Positions 23,516 to 36,779 of a stretch of 64,000 nucleotides of DNA are shown here, one piece after another. Positions within the stretch are counted from its first letter, which is position 1, and each line of letters opens with the position of its first letter. The position numbers and the translations under genes are program-made. Source of the stretch: Larimichthys crocea (lineage: Eukaryota > Chordata > Actinopteri > Sciaenidae). The notes below the pieces were generated by a model. The model was not told where the DNA came from. It searched no databases and worked only from the letters and a program-made list of their open reading frames with translations. The stretch covers positions 1 through 64,000 of the forward strand of contig NC_040020.1 in the NCBI RefSeq assembly GCF_000972845.2, given 5' to 3'.

Positions 23516-23811
23516 ACAACGTCGCTTCGAAGTTTCATCTCAGGGTTTTAAAACAAACAGAACCTGAGGTCAAATCATTTCATTATTGGAGTCTTAAAAA
23601 TAAAAATATCACATTTACGGTAGAAGCAGAAACAAATTTAACAAAATTCTTGGTACTTATAATTATGAGTAAGTCTCTGATGCTGATTGGTTAATTAACT
23701 CATCATTTACATACATGCTGCTCTAACGAGAGCAGCATCTCATTAACACTGACTGACTCCCTCACCTCAATGTTGCTGTAGCCTTACATTTACACTCTGA
23801 CCGTGACACGC

Positions 23812-23832
23812 TGTGTGTGTGTGTGTGTGTGT
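23812..23832. repeat. (TG)10 microsatellite
   Basis: TG run with no gene nearby. Confidence 0.9.
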
Positions 23833-24334
23833 TTATGTGGCGATAACCTGATGACCTCGGCGACGGCGTTTGTTTTCTCAGCATTGATCGACGAATCAAA
23901 ACTGCAGCTTCCCTGAAAAACACGAAGCGAGTCTTTTTGAATCCATTTTAGTTTTTTATATTCTGGTCTTCCACCTCCATGATAATTCACATGTCAGTGA
24001 GTTTTTGTTGGAGTTTCTTCCACATGAAGCTGCTTGTGTAAGATTTAAATGAGTTATGACTGAGTGTCTCCTGTGATGTCTTCGCCTTCCTTTAAACTCT
24101 CCGTCACCCCCCACGGGAGGTTTGTGTTTTGTCTGTTACAAACCACATCCTGTGTTTAAAGAGCCGTCTGTAACGTTGAGTTAAGGTCAGTCTCTAACCT
24201 GTCTGAATTAACCCGTGAAATGTTTCTAAGTCAGGTGACGTCAGTTTCTGTGAATGAGGTGGTGTGGGATGGTGGATGAGATGGAAACGCAAGACTCCGA
24301 TCCAGTCCTGAAACCAAAAGTCAACATTGACCTT

Positions 24335-24830
24335 GTCTTACATTACACTACACTATTACTACACTGTTAAGTTGTGTTATGTTACGTTTTATTAAGTTAC
24401 GTGATGTTGGTTGTATGGTGTTACATTGTGTTATGTAACCTTATGCTGTGTTATGTTGTGGTGTTACGTTACATCCTGTTACGTTACTGTTAACGCTGTT
24501 ATAATTTTTGGTATTTACATAAATGTTGTGTTACGTTGCGTTACTGTTAACGTTGTGGTACGTTACACTGTCACATTGCGGTACGTGGTGTTACGTTACA
24601 TCCTGTTATGTTGCGTTATGTTAACGCTGTGGTAAGTTGCTACGTTTTGCTATGTTGCGTTGTGGTGTTATGTTATTATATTGCAGTGTGTGTTATTACA
24701 TTATAATATTACATTGTGTTACTGTTACGTTGTATTTACATAAAGGTTGTGTTGTGGTACGTTACACTGTCACGTGACGTTATGCTATGTTGCGTTATGT
24801 TACGTTACACTATGTTATTTCAACCCATAT
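24335..24830. repeat. Degenerate minisatellite rich in GTTACGTTGTGTTA
   Basis: Roughly 500 bp of short imperfect units such as TTACGTTGTGTTATGTTGCG with frequent GTTACGTTACA. It is strand-asymmetric (T/G-rich). Coding frames reported inside it (24411-24635) are repeat-derived. Confidence 0.75.
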
Positions 24831-24849
24831 CATCTTTTCTTGTGCCTAA

Positions 24850-25770
24850 CCAAACTACAACAGTTAAACTAAAACAAACCTAAACTAACTCGACTAGAAG
24901 TTGCATATTTAACACATTAACACTTTCATCACGTCAGCAGCTAGTTAAAGTCCAAAGTTCATCATGTTACATGTCGTTTATTTTGGAGTCTCTGCTAGTT
25001 GCCAGGCAACAGACTCCAGGAAGATAATGGTCCGTGTCCTGACAGCACATAACTCGTATGCCAACATTTTGTAACACTTCTTAAACGTCCTTGTATCTTC
25101 CCACCGTCCTCCGACACTGGAGTAAAGCGCGACATCATTTCTCGCGCTCTCGCTGCATCACAAGGCCACGACTTTAGCATCTTAATGTGCAATTTATATG
25201 CAAGGAGCACGAGTGGAAGGAGGGATTTAAGAGTCACAGAGGCCGACTGTGTTTTTCATGTCAAGTAGTTGAGCATGGGGAGAGCCAGCTGCTGATGCAG
25301 ACCATTACATAATGTGTTGTAGTTAAACAATGGTGGGTAATGGCCGGGGCTGTCAGGAGTTATAGATTTATTACGTTGTGATTATGAAACCTGTCAGACT
25401 CGCATAATAATGATACATAACCCAGGCTGGTGTGCACGCTGATAAGAACTCACATGGGAACGCACACATGCTACATACAGGTAATTACAAACACACTTTC
25501 CATTCTTACACAAATATTGTTTCCCGCTGGGTTTGATTCCGTCATGAAACTACATAGTAAACCATTGTTTCAACACATGTGGATCACAATGACACAAACA
25601 AACGGAACCTGAGCTAAAATGATGAATGTTTTTAAGAGTTTGGTGGCTATGAAGAGACAGATAGCTTTTACATATACGATGGTTAAACAGCATGATAAGA
25701 TTAAAGCAGAATATTGAACGTAACAAACCACCATCAGTTACCAAGATACCAAGAAATCAGAGACTATTCC
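24850..25770. other. No recognisable gene
   Basis: Intergenic AT-rich DNA with no feature I can name. Confidence 0.4.
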
Positions 25771-25779
25771 CTGAAATGT

Positions 25780-26150
25780 GAATTCAAATGGTGAATGTTC
25801 CCAATGATGAATGATTCAGGTCCAAATTTTAAATAAAATATGTAACTAGAAAACTGCATTTTATGTGGATGCCTTCTGCTAAAACGCCGGATGTAAAAAT
25901 GTGAAATGAATATTGTAATAAAGTTTGAATGAAGTCTGTAGCTCAAAGTATGTAGAAGTGTTTAAGGTTTGTAGAAAGATTTGAAGGTTGTGCCGTTCAT
26001 TTAAATGTAGAATTTGAACGTATAAAAAAGTATGAAAGCAGCTGAACGTTGTGATATTTGAATGATTTCTATAGGACAAAGTTTGTGGGAGTAGTTAGGT
26101 GCCGAAAAAAACGAGGTGTAGGAGTAATAATAATAAGAGAGATTTGAAAA
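25780..26150 (+). mobile_element. Element C copy
   Basis: Shares ordered phrases with 59440-59905: GTGGATGCCTTCTGCT, AATATTGTAATAAAGT, GGTTGTGCCGTTCATTT, AGCTGAACGTTGTGATATTT and GATTTGAAAAACAATAGTGT. A two-copy interspersed repeat, non-coding. Confidence 0.65.
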
Positions 26151-26834
26151 ACAATAGTGTGCACGGTGATTCAGCATCCATCTACTGCGGACAGTAATAA
26201 CCTGTGGATTATCTCTGAATTATTATGACAAGTCGGCATGTTCCTGTCCAGCGGTTTGTAGCTGAATCATGTCGGTCTCTGCAGATGTAAATCATTGATT
26301 ATGTGGGTTCCAGGTGAATCATTGCTATTGATCTACGACACCAGTCTTCCTCCAGCGAGACTGTAAATAAATCCCACTTATTGCTCTTTTATTGGACTTT
26401 AGCTCATACTGTTCTTTAATTAACTATACGTTATCCCAGGCGGGCTTCTCTGTTATCTCCCCGGGTACTGTTTGGACAGTTCAATACTACAGTAATTCAA
26501 TACTAAGTCAACAGCGGTCCTTGGGGCAAAAAATCTGAGGAGCCAGAGAGGGTAAGAGAAGGAGGAAATACAGTCGGGAGAGTGAGAACGGATATGAACT
26601 GAGCCGCCAGTTATGGATTTCTTCCACCACTTCAACTCTTTACCGAGGTTAAAGTAACAAAGCGCGGTGAGAAAAATAAGAGTTCTGCAAGTGTTGTTAA
26701 AGAAAAGTCAATCTGATGAGAACAGCTCATGAAATCGGTTTTTGGTCTTTTGTTTTAATTTGTTTAATCTGCAACAAAACTGATGTTTGTTTTTGTTTTG
26801 CACATAGATTCTATAAAACATGGACGTGATAATG

Positions 26835-27050
26835 GACGTTTAAGCCTTAATATAATGTGAACAGGTGAGTTGTATATAAATTCACCCTCAGTACAGTTGT
26901 CATGAACGGGGAAATTAGCTACAGAGACCAAAACTGTTTTTTGTACCAGGCTGTAAACATGTTTATTCCTGCTGTCTAACATGGGGACTTATGGAGACTG
27001 ACTCACTTCTGGAGCCAGCCTCAAGTGGACGTTTGTGGAACTGCAGTTCA
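26835..27050 (+). mobile_element. Element A, 5'-truncated copy
   Basis: Starts at TTTAAGCCTTAATATAATG and runs to GGAACTGCAG, with a short internal deletion after GCTGTCTAACATGG. Confidence 0.8.
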
Positions 27051-27754
27051 CAGCCGCAGAGGTTACTGCGTGGTTACACAATGCCTCGTGTGGAACCTTT
27101 TAATAAACACTTAAAGCTGTACATCTACATTATGGACCATTTGATTGCCCACAGCGACCATTTTGTGGCCCCCAGACCTCACATTAAGAACCACTGCAGT
27201 AGTCATGCATTTCATTCATGCGTGTCGTTGTGATGGAGGCCTCCTTTTCCAACGTTTCCAGTTGTTTCCACTCCCTCTGTCTCTCTGTTTGTAGCCTCCA
27301 GTTGTCCCGCTCACCTGCCTAATCACCACCACACCTGTTTCCCATCATCCAATCAGCCTCCCAGCCTGCTCACCGTACTGGATCCCCCTCGCCTCACGGC
27401 TGCCACCTCAGCTTCTGAGACAATGTGTTGAAACTATCACTGCTGGTTTCAATCAACTGTTCCGATTCCGGCTCTGGTGTTTGTGTGTGTTTTTGGGCCC
27501 GCTACCGTCTCAGCGCAGCTCGTGTGTTTTGTAAAGGTCACGACATTCTGCCGCCACCACGGCGTTTGTTTGGAAACGCTCAAGACGAGAATATCTCCAG
27601 GGGCGCTCGGATAATTAATTCAGCTGCGTTAAAGGGTAACTGTTGAATTAATTTGGAAATATCAAGTCCTCACAGCTCGCCTGATGTGCTGAATAAATCC
27701 AGCTGTGGTTTATTATTAGTAAATACCGAAGCGGCAACTTGAGCTTTAAAACTC

Positions 27755-28035
27755 AGTTTGTTAGCTGCTGTTAGCTCAGTTTGTTAGCTGCTGTAAGCTC
27801 AGTTTGTTAGCTGCTATTAGCTGCTGTAAGCTCAGTTTGTTAGCTGCTATTAGCTGCTGTTAGCTCAGTTTGTTAGCTGCTGTTAGCTCAGTTTGTTAGC
27901 CGTTGTTAGCTAATGTTAGCTCAGTCTGTTGTTAGCTGCTGTTAGCTCAGTTTGTTAGCTGCTGTTAGCTCAGTTTGTTAGCTGCTGTTAGCTGCTGTTA
28001 GCTCAATTTGTTAGCTGCTGTTAGCTGCTGTTGGA
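27755..28035 (+). repeat. Minisatellite of TTAGCTGCTGTTAGCTCAGTT type (first block)
   Basis: About 280 bp of units of 10-23 bp (GTTAGCTGCT and GTTAGCTCAGTTT in mixed order). It corresponds to the internal junction of element B. The reverse complement of this array is at 43783-44205. Confidence 0.9.
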
Positions 28036-28391
28036 TGTTTTTACTTTAGATAACTTTGAGTTTGTGAAACTGAATTTTCCGTGACGTGCTGGGAGTTTTT
28101 CTGATGTTTAAAGGAGCTCCAGCCGTCAGATAAATGTAGTGGAACAAAACTAAACTTTCACACATTGCACTTAAATCCGTTGATCCCACCTCGGCCTAAC
28201 GCCGTGTAGAAAATGACTTCCTTATTTAAATGCGTGTCGCCCGTCACTGAAACATTCCTCACAGACTCTGTCAAAAGAATTACCGGCTCCTGGTTTGAGC
28301 GAGTTCAGCCACGGGGAAGTTTCCGGTGGGAAACAGTCTGTAGTTAATGTTGATCTGCTGAGCTATTGTTTTCTCTGCACTTATTTATATG

Positions 28392-28395
<4 letters not shown>

Positions 28396-28422
<27 letters not shown>
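28396..28422. repeat. (GT)13 microsatellite
   Basis: GT run between the two minisatellite blocks. Confidence 0.9.
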
Positions 28423-28423
<1 letters not shown>

Positions 28424-28565
28424 CATGGGAAGTGTGTATGAGAGCTTAAACTATAGAAAGTTATTTACAGTCTGACCTCACATCATTGCTACTCTGAAGT
28501 CCTTGAAGCCCTCCGACAGATTAAATATCATTTAAAGCTGTCGAGATAAAATGGAGACAATGGAG

Positions 28566-28950
28566 GCTAATGTTAGCTCAGTTTGTTAGTTGCTGTTAGC
28601 TAATGTTAGCTCAGTCTGTTAGCTGCTGTTAGCTAATGTTAGCTCAGTTTGTTAGCTGCTCTTAGCTCAGGTTAGCTCAGTTTGTTAGCTGCTGTTAGCT
28701 CATGTTAGCTTAGCTTGTTAGCTCATGTTAGCTTAGCTTGTTAGCTGCTGTTAGCTTAGCTTGTTAGCTGCTGTTAGCTCATGTTAGCTCAGGTTAGCTC
28801 AGCTTGTTAACTGCTGTTAGCTCAGCTTGTTAGCTGCTGTTAGCTCAGCTTGTTAGCTGCTGTTAGCTCATGTTAGCTCAGCTTGTTAGCTCATGTTAGC
28901 TTAGCTTGTTAGCTGCTGTTAGCTCATGTTAGCTCAGTTTGTTAGCTGTG
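28566..28950 (+). repeat. Minisatellite of TTAGCTGCTGTTAGCTCA type (second block)
   Basis: About 385 bp of the same unit family, with variants GCTCATGTTAGCTTAGCTTG. It runs directly into the GCCCAGACTGTGAGCTCAGA segment of element B. Confidence 0.9.
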
Positions 28951-29215
28951 CTGCCCAGACTGTGAGCTCAGAGCATCGGGGGAGTGTTAGTGTTTGCACC
29001 ACAGGTGTTTTAAAACCACCGGGAAGAAAGAAGTAGAGGAGAAGAGTTTAGAGGTCCAATGTCATGCCAGAATCGGAGCAGGGAGAGCAGACAGTGTAAC
29101 CGAGGCTCAGCAGCCTCTATGGACATAATGGCAGAGGAGAAGACAACGAAGAGGACGTTGACAGAGGAAGCTAAGAAGAGAAAAGGAGAGAGTGAGCGAG
29201 CACTTGGCACTGATT
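28951..29215 (+). mobile_element. Element B right part with reading frame
   Basis: Continues from the minisatellite through GTCATGCCAGAATCGGAGCA into a frame MAEEKTTKRTLTEEAKKRKG, ending in ESERALG before the match is lost. It aligns base for base with 23200-23350. Confidence 0.6.
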
Positions 29216-29539
29216 CCCAGTTTAACTCTTCAGATGTGGCATCATCCACACAAAGAGAACGTATATAGAACATATATGTAACATATAAACAATGTTCGTC
29301 AGCGGTGGAGGAGATATGCTGAGTTAACAAGAGGAGTCGAGGTGATGAAATAATGAGCTCAGCTGGTTTGTCGGGTCACAGAGTCTGTACTGTCTGTACT
29401 CAAACCTGTAAATGAATCATTATGTACGACGCTTACATGAGAAGATGTTCAGGTAAAGTTATATATAGATGTATGAAAAGTGTCATACAGTATTAAATCT
29501 GAAGTACAGGTAACTGTTTATGGTTAAAATGTGCCACAA

Positions 29540-29835
29540 CTTGCAGTTCCTCTAACGTCCACTTGAGGCTGGCTCCAGAAGTGAGTCAGTCTCCATAAGT
29601 CCCCATGTCCAAATGTCCAACTTCACAGCAGAAATAAACATGTTTACAGCCTGGTACAAAAAACAGTTTTGGTCTCTGTAGCTAATTTCCCCGTTCATGA
29701 CAACTGTACTGAGGGTGAATTTATATACAACTCACCTGTTCACATTATATTAAGGCTTAAAGTTATGCAGGGTTAAGAGCGTGGACGCTCTGACTGACAG
29801 GTGAGTGTTAATACAGGTGGCTTGTTTGAGCTTTG
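29540..29835 (-). mobile_element. Element A, near full-length copy
   Basis: Minus-strand copy from TGCAGTTCCTCTAACGTCCA to the GACTGACAGGTG and GGCTTGTTTGAGC end. Confidence 0.8.
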
Positions 29836-30159
29836 ATGATCGACGTGAAATTCAATGACCTGAAAAGCACCAGACCTCGTGTCTTTGTTAAGGATCTCTC
29901 GTTAGACGGTTCAGTATTTTTAAATCAAACATCACGAGCAGGATTGTTGATGTTTTGAAAACTTTGAGGACACTTTTGGATGTTTTCTCTAAAATAAAGT
30001 GTTCCTGGCAGATTTTGTTCAGCCCTGCAGGAAAAAAACCATCAGGCATGTCGGACTCGTGATATTTTGGAAACAGCAGAGCTCAGACTGGGTTACGTTT
30101 AAGGACTCCTACATGAACATGAACCCATCTTAACTACAGGTGTTTGGAAGAAGAAGAGG

Positions 30160-30275
30160 TTTACAGGGAAAGCTGTGTTAGTGTGGTGCCAGAACAGGAG
30201 CTGAGCAAAGAGGACGTTGACGGAGGAAGCTAAAGTAGAGAAAAGGATGTAGCGAGCGAGCAAGAAGCCGCTCAC
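30160..30275 (+). mobile_element. Element B partial copy
   Basis: Matches GTGCCAGAACAGGAGC and AGGACGTTGACGGAGGAAGC, then AGCGAGCGAGCAAGAAGCCG. The start codon region of the small frame is deleted. Confidence 0.55.
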
Positions 30276-30589
30276 TCTCCTCATTGTGATATATACGACC
30301 ACACAGAAATCACCCAGGTTATATAGACACAAGTACTGAGGCATGTGTCTGACGCACACATGGGAACATCATTACATACATGATGACCTTTCTGGACGGA
30401 GCTTTACATCAGCCACCGGTGGGGAAGGAATGAGGTCTGATTATAGTGTGTTGATTAATGAGTAATCACATGAGAAAAGAACAAACGATCCAGTGTTTTG
30501 AGCTGTTTGTCCATTACTATTACTATTCTCCAAATATAGTCCCATATTAGTACCCTTCCCGTACACCCTCCCATGGGACCAGGGGTATA

Positions 30590-31405
30590 TTTAATCCAGC
30601 CAGTCATTGGAGTAATGTGCTCTGTGAAATACCTTCGACTGTATCAGTCCATGCCTTAAAGGAGGTGTGTATGTTGGAGATGCATTTAGCCCAGACATCA
30701 TCCAGGATTACAGGATCAGCATTAAAGCAAGCAGCGATGGTTGGGCCCTCGCACATGTGTGCACGTCCAAATGTGCATAATATCGGTCTTAATAACCACA
30801 AGAAGACAGCTCTGAGGAAGTATAGCCCAACGCTTTCGCCTGAAAATCAGCCCAGAAGTAAATGGAGTCTCATTTTTTTCCGAAAAGATCGGCAGCGTTG
30901 ACTTTGGCGCGCCGTCACGGCAACGCCCTCTGATGAAAAGTTGTGATTTTGATAACTTTTCATTGTCGAGGCCTTGAGAACACACACGCCAAGTTTCAAG
31001 CACATCGGATAAAATCCCTAGGAGGAGTTCGTTCGAATGCGACCCCTGGAAATGAGCCCAAAAACACGAAAAGTCCAAATTTGACAAAAATTGGACGCCT
31101 TACGCTTCACTGTAGCCCGGGGCACTAAGAGACTTTTTTGTTCGTCTGGGCATGATACATACTCCCTCCAAATTTCATACACGTGCATGAAACCGTGGCG
31201 AGGGGCACCTCCAAAAACTCACACCTAGGTGGCGCTGTAGAGCCATATGTGTACGTCCATGTGCGAGACCCCCAAAATACGTCATTTTACACCTGACATT
31301 GGGGGGTTAGGCAAATTTTATCGAGAGGATATGGGCCGTCAGAAATGCGATTTACTCAGCGTTTGAAATCCAATAGGGCCTCAGCGTGCCGTGCTCGGGC
31401 CCTAA
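30590..31405. mobile_element. Teleost GGGCCCGAGCACG-type interspersed repeat
   Basis: Contains CACACACGCCAAGTTTCAAG, GGCGCTGTAGAGCCATAT and ends AGCGTGCCGTGCTCGGGCCC. This wording is typical of an abundant fish repeat whose end carries the GGGCCCGAGCACG signature. Frames inside it on both strands (30617-31128) are chance. Confidence 0.6.
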
Positions 31406-31409
31406 TTAT

Positions 31410-33550
31410 GTATCATATTAGACGTCGAACCCCCAAACTCCAGCGCGAGCGGTACGCTGCCGTTCTAGTCCATGTTTCAAACCTCCACCGCCTCCGTGCA
31501 AACTGCCGGCCATAAAAACAAATGAACTACGTGGCATATTTACACATTTAGAAGCATGTTTAGAAGAACATAAACCAGGAAATATGAGCAAGTAAACAAA
31601 GTCTGGAGGGAGAAACGCGTACGTGTGCAGTTAGAGATCAGAGCCCTGCTCCATGGATTCAGATTTAGTTTAATCGTATGCTGAGTCTTTGTTTAGAGGC
31701 GAAACTGTGGGCTTGGAGATATCTGAAGAATCTTGGAACTAAGGAAGGACAGGAAAGAGTTCTCATCAAATAGATCAACGAAGAAAAACCAGTCAATGCC
31801 GATGCCGATCTTAATTTTTTAAATATCTAACTTTCAAATTATCCGAGCTGTTCCACAATCTTTCCATGCGCCCCCACTGGAAACTGGAAACCCCAGAAGA
31901 AGGTGGCCCACTTCTGGGGTACATATTGTAGTGTGGCTGTTCTGGGAGTTTACATAAACAACAGACCAATGTGTGTATTATTAGTGTGGGCTTTATTATG
32001 TTTTCTATATAATATTATGTTTCCATAACTTGTACATGTGTATATTTTGGGGCGTCTACGTTAACAAGTCAATCGCAGCCGGTATGTGTGTCATTCCATG
32101 AACACTGTTTAACTTTCCTATCTATAGGAGCTGTTAATACCAATGTGACGGTGCTGTGAGCTCGGGTTGTGTGTCTGGACTGTCGGACATGAAAGGACTT
32201 AGTGTTCAGTCGGCCGTGTGGCGAGGACGATAAGAGGTTAGTCCGATCAGCTGTCCAAACTGATACGCCGCAATCGCGGACAGAAAGTTGAAGTGTTGCC
32301 ACAGCACCGTCCAACGCGAAGCATGATTTGGCCGATTTAATACGCGCAGGCTGACGTGCCAGGAAAGCCGTCTCAGTGATCTGTTCTGGGTCAGGATTAT
32401 GTCAGAGGTGTTCGTTAGCAGATTATAAAGTCAAGAAGGAGTCTTTAAGTCCTGACAGTTACAACGACGTGATGTTCAAAGATGGTTTTCCAGGTTAAAA
32501 AATTTTGCTTGCTAAAAGTCTCACAGCAGTCAAGTCCAGGTCAAGTCTCAGGTTTGTTTTGCCGGGATTTAAAGGATAATTCTGGTTTGTTGCACTAAAA
32601 CAATGCATGGGGGAGTGTTGCTTCAGCTACTGGAGGTGAAATACAATACAGGACAGATCTGATGCCGAAACATCGTTGTAATGCGCTGTGACATGAATGT
32701 CAGTTATTTCAACTTTCGGGGCAACGGTTGCAACATAAACTGTGGAAATACATTGTTACACTGTAATCGAGTACAGCTGAACATATTTACCACAGTGGGA
32801 TTACACTCAAAGACTGGAGACAAATTTTTAGTTTTTATGCTAAGCTATCCTGTAGCTGTAATCGGCCTCGTCTTTTGTAAAATGCCAAACTTCCCCAGTG
32901 AAAAAGATGCAAGTCATCCGTCTGCGTGTACACCGGTCTGCCCACCTGTCTATTTCTTCCAGCCTCATTCGTTTAGTGAAAGAAAATGAAATTACCATCA
33001 AATTAATCTGCGTGTGGAGGTCTAATAACGAGGCCGGGCTGATGGTGACAATTTAATTTACAGTAAAGAACCACGGAGGAGGCAGGAGATGAGGAGGAGA
33101 GAGGATATTAAACACGGACTCTCAATGAATTTCAAATTGCGGTTCATCGGGTTCGTCTGCTGAATCGGCGATCGCATGAAGCGAGAAGAAAAGCGAACTC
33201 ATCTTCTGACAGAAAGAGATTCAACGTTACAGTCAAACACTCCCGTAATGGCAATGTGATGATAATGACGACGATGTGAACGAGCACAAAAATAAAATTA
33301 CATAGGAGTATCTCGGGAAATGTACAAGAGGTTGATAATGGTTGGTGAATGGGTTGCGTTTGTAACGTGAGCGTTGGAGCGCTCTTGATGAGAGGAAACA
33401 GCAGGACGGAGACGGATAACTTTCTCAAGCAGCACTTTGCTGAGCTCCACACGCCTTGTTCGAACTCCTCATGTGACTAACATGCTGATATGTTGGTGTT
33501 CTCCAACATGTATCTCCATGGTTACCATTAAACTTTGTGAATTATGTAAA
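31410..33550. other. Intergenic DNA, no gene seen
   Basis: Apart from a short element B-like tail at 32763-32805 (GAGTACAGCTGAACATATTT), nothing is recognisable. The frame at 32681-32989 has no domain features. Confidence 0.4.
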
Positions 33551-33559
33551 AATCGCTCG

Positions 33560-33770
33560 CTCTCACTCTCTATTTTTCCTCCGTCAACGTCCTCTTCGCT
33601 CTCTTCTCCTCTGCCATTTTGTCCATAGATGCCGCTGAACCCAGCTCCGGTTCTGGCATGACACTAGCTCCACACCCCGTCAGCATTCACCTGTGAACCT
33701 CTTCTTCTTCTTCTTCTTCTTCTTCTTCTTCTTGCTGGTGGTACAAACACTAACCAATCAGAAGCCAGGA
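33560..33770 (-). mobile_element. Element B copy with CTT expansion
   Basis: The minus strand reads MAEEKRAKRTLTEE and then an early stop. At 33701-33733 a (CTT)11 run (GAA on the element strand) replaces the usual GAAGAAGAA stretch. The short repeat therefore expanded here instead of the GCTAACA motif. Confidence 0.6.
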
Positions 33771-33779
33771 CAGAGGCAG

Positions 33780-35000
33780 ATTCAACAGAATATCAATAAA
33801 AATTATTTATTTATAAGTATTTTACTTCTCTATGTTTGCACAGGTTTAATTTAAATAAATACCACTACCCCTGAAACACACACTCGTCTCTCCGTGTATG
33901 CAGACATGAACAAAACAAACATTTAAAAAAAAGATAAATCCTCTGTACTTGAACGACACGGCGCTCTCTCTCCGTCAGTCCACACTTCACATTGTTGCCA
34001 TCTGTTCGTAGATCCGAGACGTTAAAACTGAGTCGAGCTCTCTTTTGGCAGCAGTCTTGTCCCTTCTGTCATGATGGCAACCTCCGAACAAACCGCCTCG
34101 TTATCGTCGCCGTGTAAAATGTGAAGAGAGCTGTGAGAGCCGGGAAACAGGCGGGAGCATCAATCAATGTGTGCAACCCAATTAATGTGAAACAAGGTCG
34201 TAATTAGTAAGACGTTCACGTAAACTTGGAAATGATTTGGTGCCACGGTTACCAACTTTTCTTCATATTTCAGACAGGAATGTTCCCGTTCTGTGGAAAT
34301 CAGGACTTTCCATCACACGTATATTATCACAGTGTTAACATAAAAATTGGGGTGTGTTTGTTTTTTTCGAGCAGCCTGATCTGATTTGACAAAAGCTCTT
34401 CTTTACGACCCATGAGATCAGCAGGCCGTGGTTTGTCTCAGTCGATTTCACGCTGACATTGCCCACGCTGCCCCTGTGTTATCCCCGCTCGGGGAATGCT
34501 GGAATGTCGGCATGTTTACTTGTGGTGGGACGGAGTCACTTTAACACAATGATAGAGCCGTTAAAAAGAAACATTTTAAGCTGGATACCGCCACTGCAAA
34601 CAAGACATCAACATGACCACGCACAACACAAGTGTGTACAGGGAGCATGGGTGGATATAAATAATCTGTTTACCACTCTGTCCTGCAGCACCACTCCAGC
34701 TTGAGTTCACTTCAACAAACCTAATCACATTATTTCCCTAAACCTGAGAGGAGCTCGTGCTTTCAGAGATAATTGGTTACTTTAATTGTAACGTAAAGCA
34801 GATTCCTGCACACGTCTGCAAAAAAGTTCAGACTCAAACTAAATTAAAACCGGATGCACCGGAAACATCTAGTCCATATGCAGAGATGATTGGTTTTCCA
34901 TACCACCAGCTGACGGGTAGGCGAGAGGCTGCACAGACACAAATATTCATTCGCTCTTACAGGAAATTTATAGTCACAAATTAGCCTATAAATCTGCATA
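33780..35000. other. No recognisable gene
   Basis: Intergenic AT-rich DNA. The frame at 34459-34704 has no domain features. Confidence 0.4.
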
Positions 35001-35004
35001 TTTT

Positions 35005-35067
35005 GGACTGTGGGAGGGAGCTGGAATATCCGGAGAGAACCCACGCAGACATGAGGAGAACATGCAA
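35005..35067 (+). mobile_element. Fragment of a common teleost repeat
   Basis: GGACTGTGGGAGGGAGCTGG and GGAGAGAACCCACGCAGACA are the familiar core of a widespread fish retroelement. Confidence 0.5.
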
Positions 35068-35069
35068 GC

Positions 35070-36420
35070 CTCAGAACACCACAACCAGCTGAGGTCACCT
35101 GACCTCTGGCGTGGACGACGGTCGCTAAAGTCACATGAGGTGACCGCGACAACGGTCGTTCACATCGGACCTCAGGTAACCTTAACGACTCTGACGACAG
35201 TCGTCACTAACGAGCCAACCAAGTTTCAACCAATTAAATGCCATTAGAGAGTAATCAAGTTGTTGAGTCGCTATGGGAACAGTCCAAAGACTTTAATCAT
35301 CACAGTTAAAGTTTAACGATGTCATCGCTTTGGTCCAAGTTTTGTTCAGGGATTGTTGGTGCATTCAAGGACCATCAGACGTCTGGGATTTATGAGTTGG
35401 CAGATGAGCAGCGTTCTGAGCCAAAGTGCTGCTGAAATTTATGAATTATGGCAAAACTTTAAACAGATCTGTGAGGTGTTTTTTAAAGATTTACGTCTTT
35501 GGTAGGAGCTGCAAGTTGCAATTAACAGAAACATATTTAATGATTCGCAACCAACCATGAACCGAGAACCTTCACATGACTTTACTTTCAAACTTATTAC
35601 ATACTAACATTTTTATACACAACAATAGTTTAGTGTCTGAGCAGGAAACAAACGTTTCGTGGTTGCGTGAAGACTTGATTTAATGCAAACTTTTCTCCAT
35701 CTTTAACTCTTGTGGGATCAGTGAGGTTTGAAGAAACTTGAACTCTGTGGCCAATCGCTCAAACGCTCAGTCCTCTTTGAAGAGCTTCGCTCAGCCTTGG
35801 TGCGTCGATATAAATCTTTCACTTTTAATGACGCGAACGACATGTTCAGTTTCCCAGCCGACGTTGGATTCGGTCCAGCGGCCTACATGTGTGCGTGTGT
35901 TCTGTTTTTGTTTTGTGTTTGTGGTATGAAAACCAGCTCATCGGAGTAGGACCGCGGCACGGGATGTTTACATCTGGATCATCGGGGGGCTGAGGGGAGG
36001 TCAGGGGTCATGGGGGTCACATCCTGTTCTGTATATATGTCAAAACGTTCTCCCACCCTCTCTCTGTACAATTAAGTTTAACCTTGTTTTTCTTATCAGC
36101 TGATCCCGTCTTGATGATTTGCACGTGTACGAGGTGAATGTGGTTTAAAGAAAGGTGTAACACTGGATCTGTTTCCTCTCCTTGTATGGTGCGATAAGTT
36201 CATCTGTGTGTGTTGTTCCCAGAGGGCACATGAGGGAGCGTCTCTCTTCTTTGTATCATGAGAAATGCTGATAATCACTGGGAACCGACAGTTTATGACT
36301 TCTTCGAGAGCCGGGCAGAGGAAAAACTGAAATTTGTGGCTGAAGCTGAAGGCGTGGACTTCAGAAAGTTAAAGAATAAGCAAGCTCACGTAGCACTGAT
36401 TATCACTTTGATTCAAAGAG
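35070..36420. other. No recognisable gene
   Basis: Intergenic DNA with no coding, RNA or repeat signal I can name. Confidence 0.4.
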
Positions 36421-36424
36421 TAAC

Positions 36425-36770
36425 TTGACACTAAATCCACTTTAATATCTTATCGAGACCCGACAAGTCCCACCATGAGCAAGGACCTGGTGACACTGGC
36501 AGGGAAGTACCTGGTTCACTGTGGGTGGCCGTCTTCCTCGATGACCATTATAACAATGATAACAATGGTATTGGCAGCAGGTGCGACCACAATCACCTGC
36601 GAGAGGATGAAGCAGAAAAACTTGTGAAGTTCGTAACATAAATGAATGGGACATGATTGTGTACAGATGAAGAGAAAAGCTCAGTGCATCATGCATCAAA
36701 GAGGAACGTCTGGAGTCTCCAGGACCAGAACTTCTACTTTCAGGAGCCACATGTTGAGATGAGAGAGGTT
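36425..36770 (-). mobile_element. Probable teleost interspersed repeat
   Basis: The minus strand has CTCTCGCAGGTGATTGTGGTC, then TTGCTCATGGTGGGACTTG and GGGTCTCGATAAGATATT. This order recalls a common fish repeat. The 102-codon frame here lacks any domain. Confidence 0.35.
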
Positions 36771-36779
36771 CCTCGCCTC

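Noticed and set aside
24411..24635. 74-codon Tyr/Val/Cys-rich frame
   Set aside because: Lies inside the GTTACGTTGTG minisatellite.
26764..26982. Recurring minus-strand peptide VSVANFPVHDNCTEGEF in element A copies
   Set aside because: The same short frame recurs because the repeat is conserved in DNA (also at 45551-45772). It is not extended beyond the element and shows no sign of coding selection that I can see.
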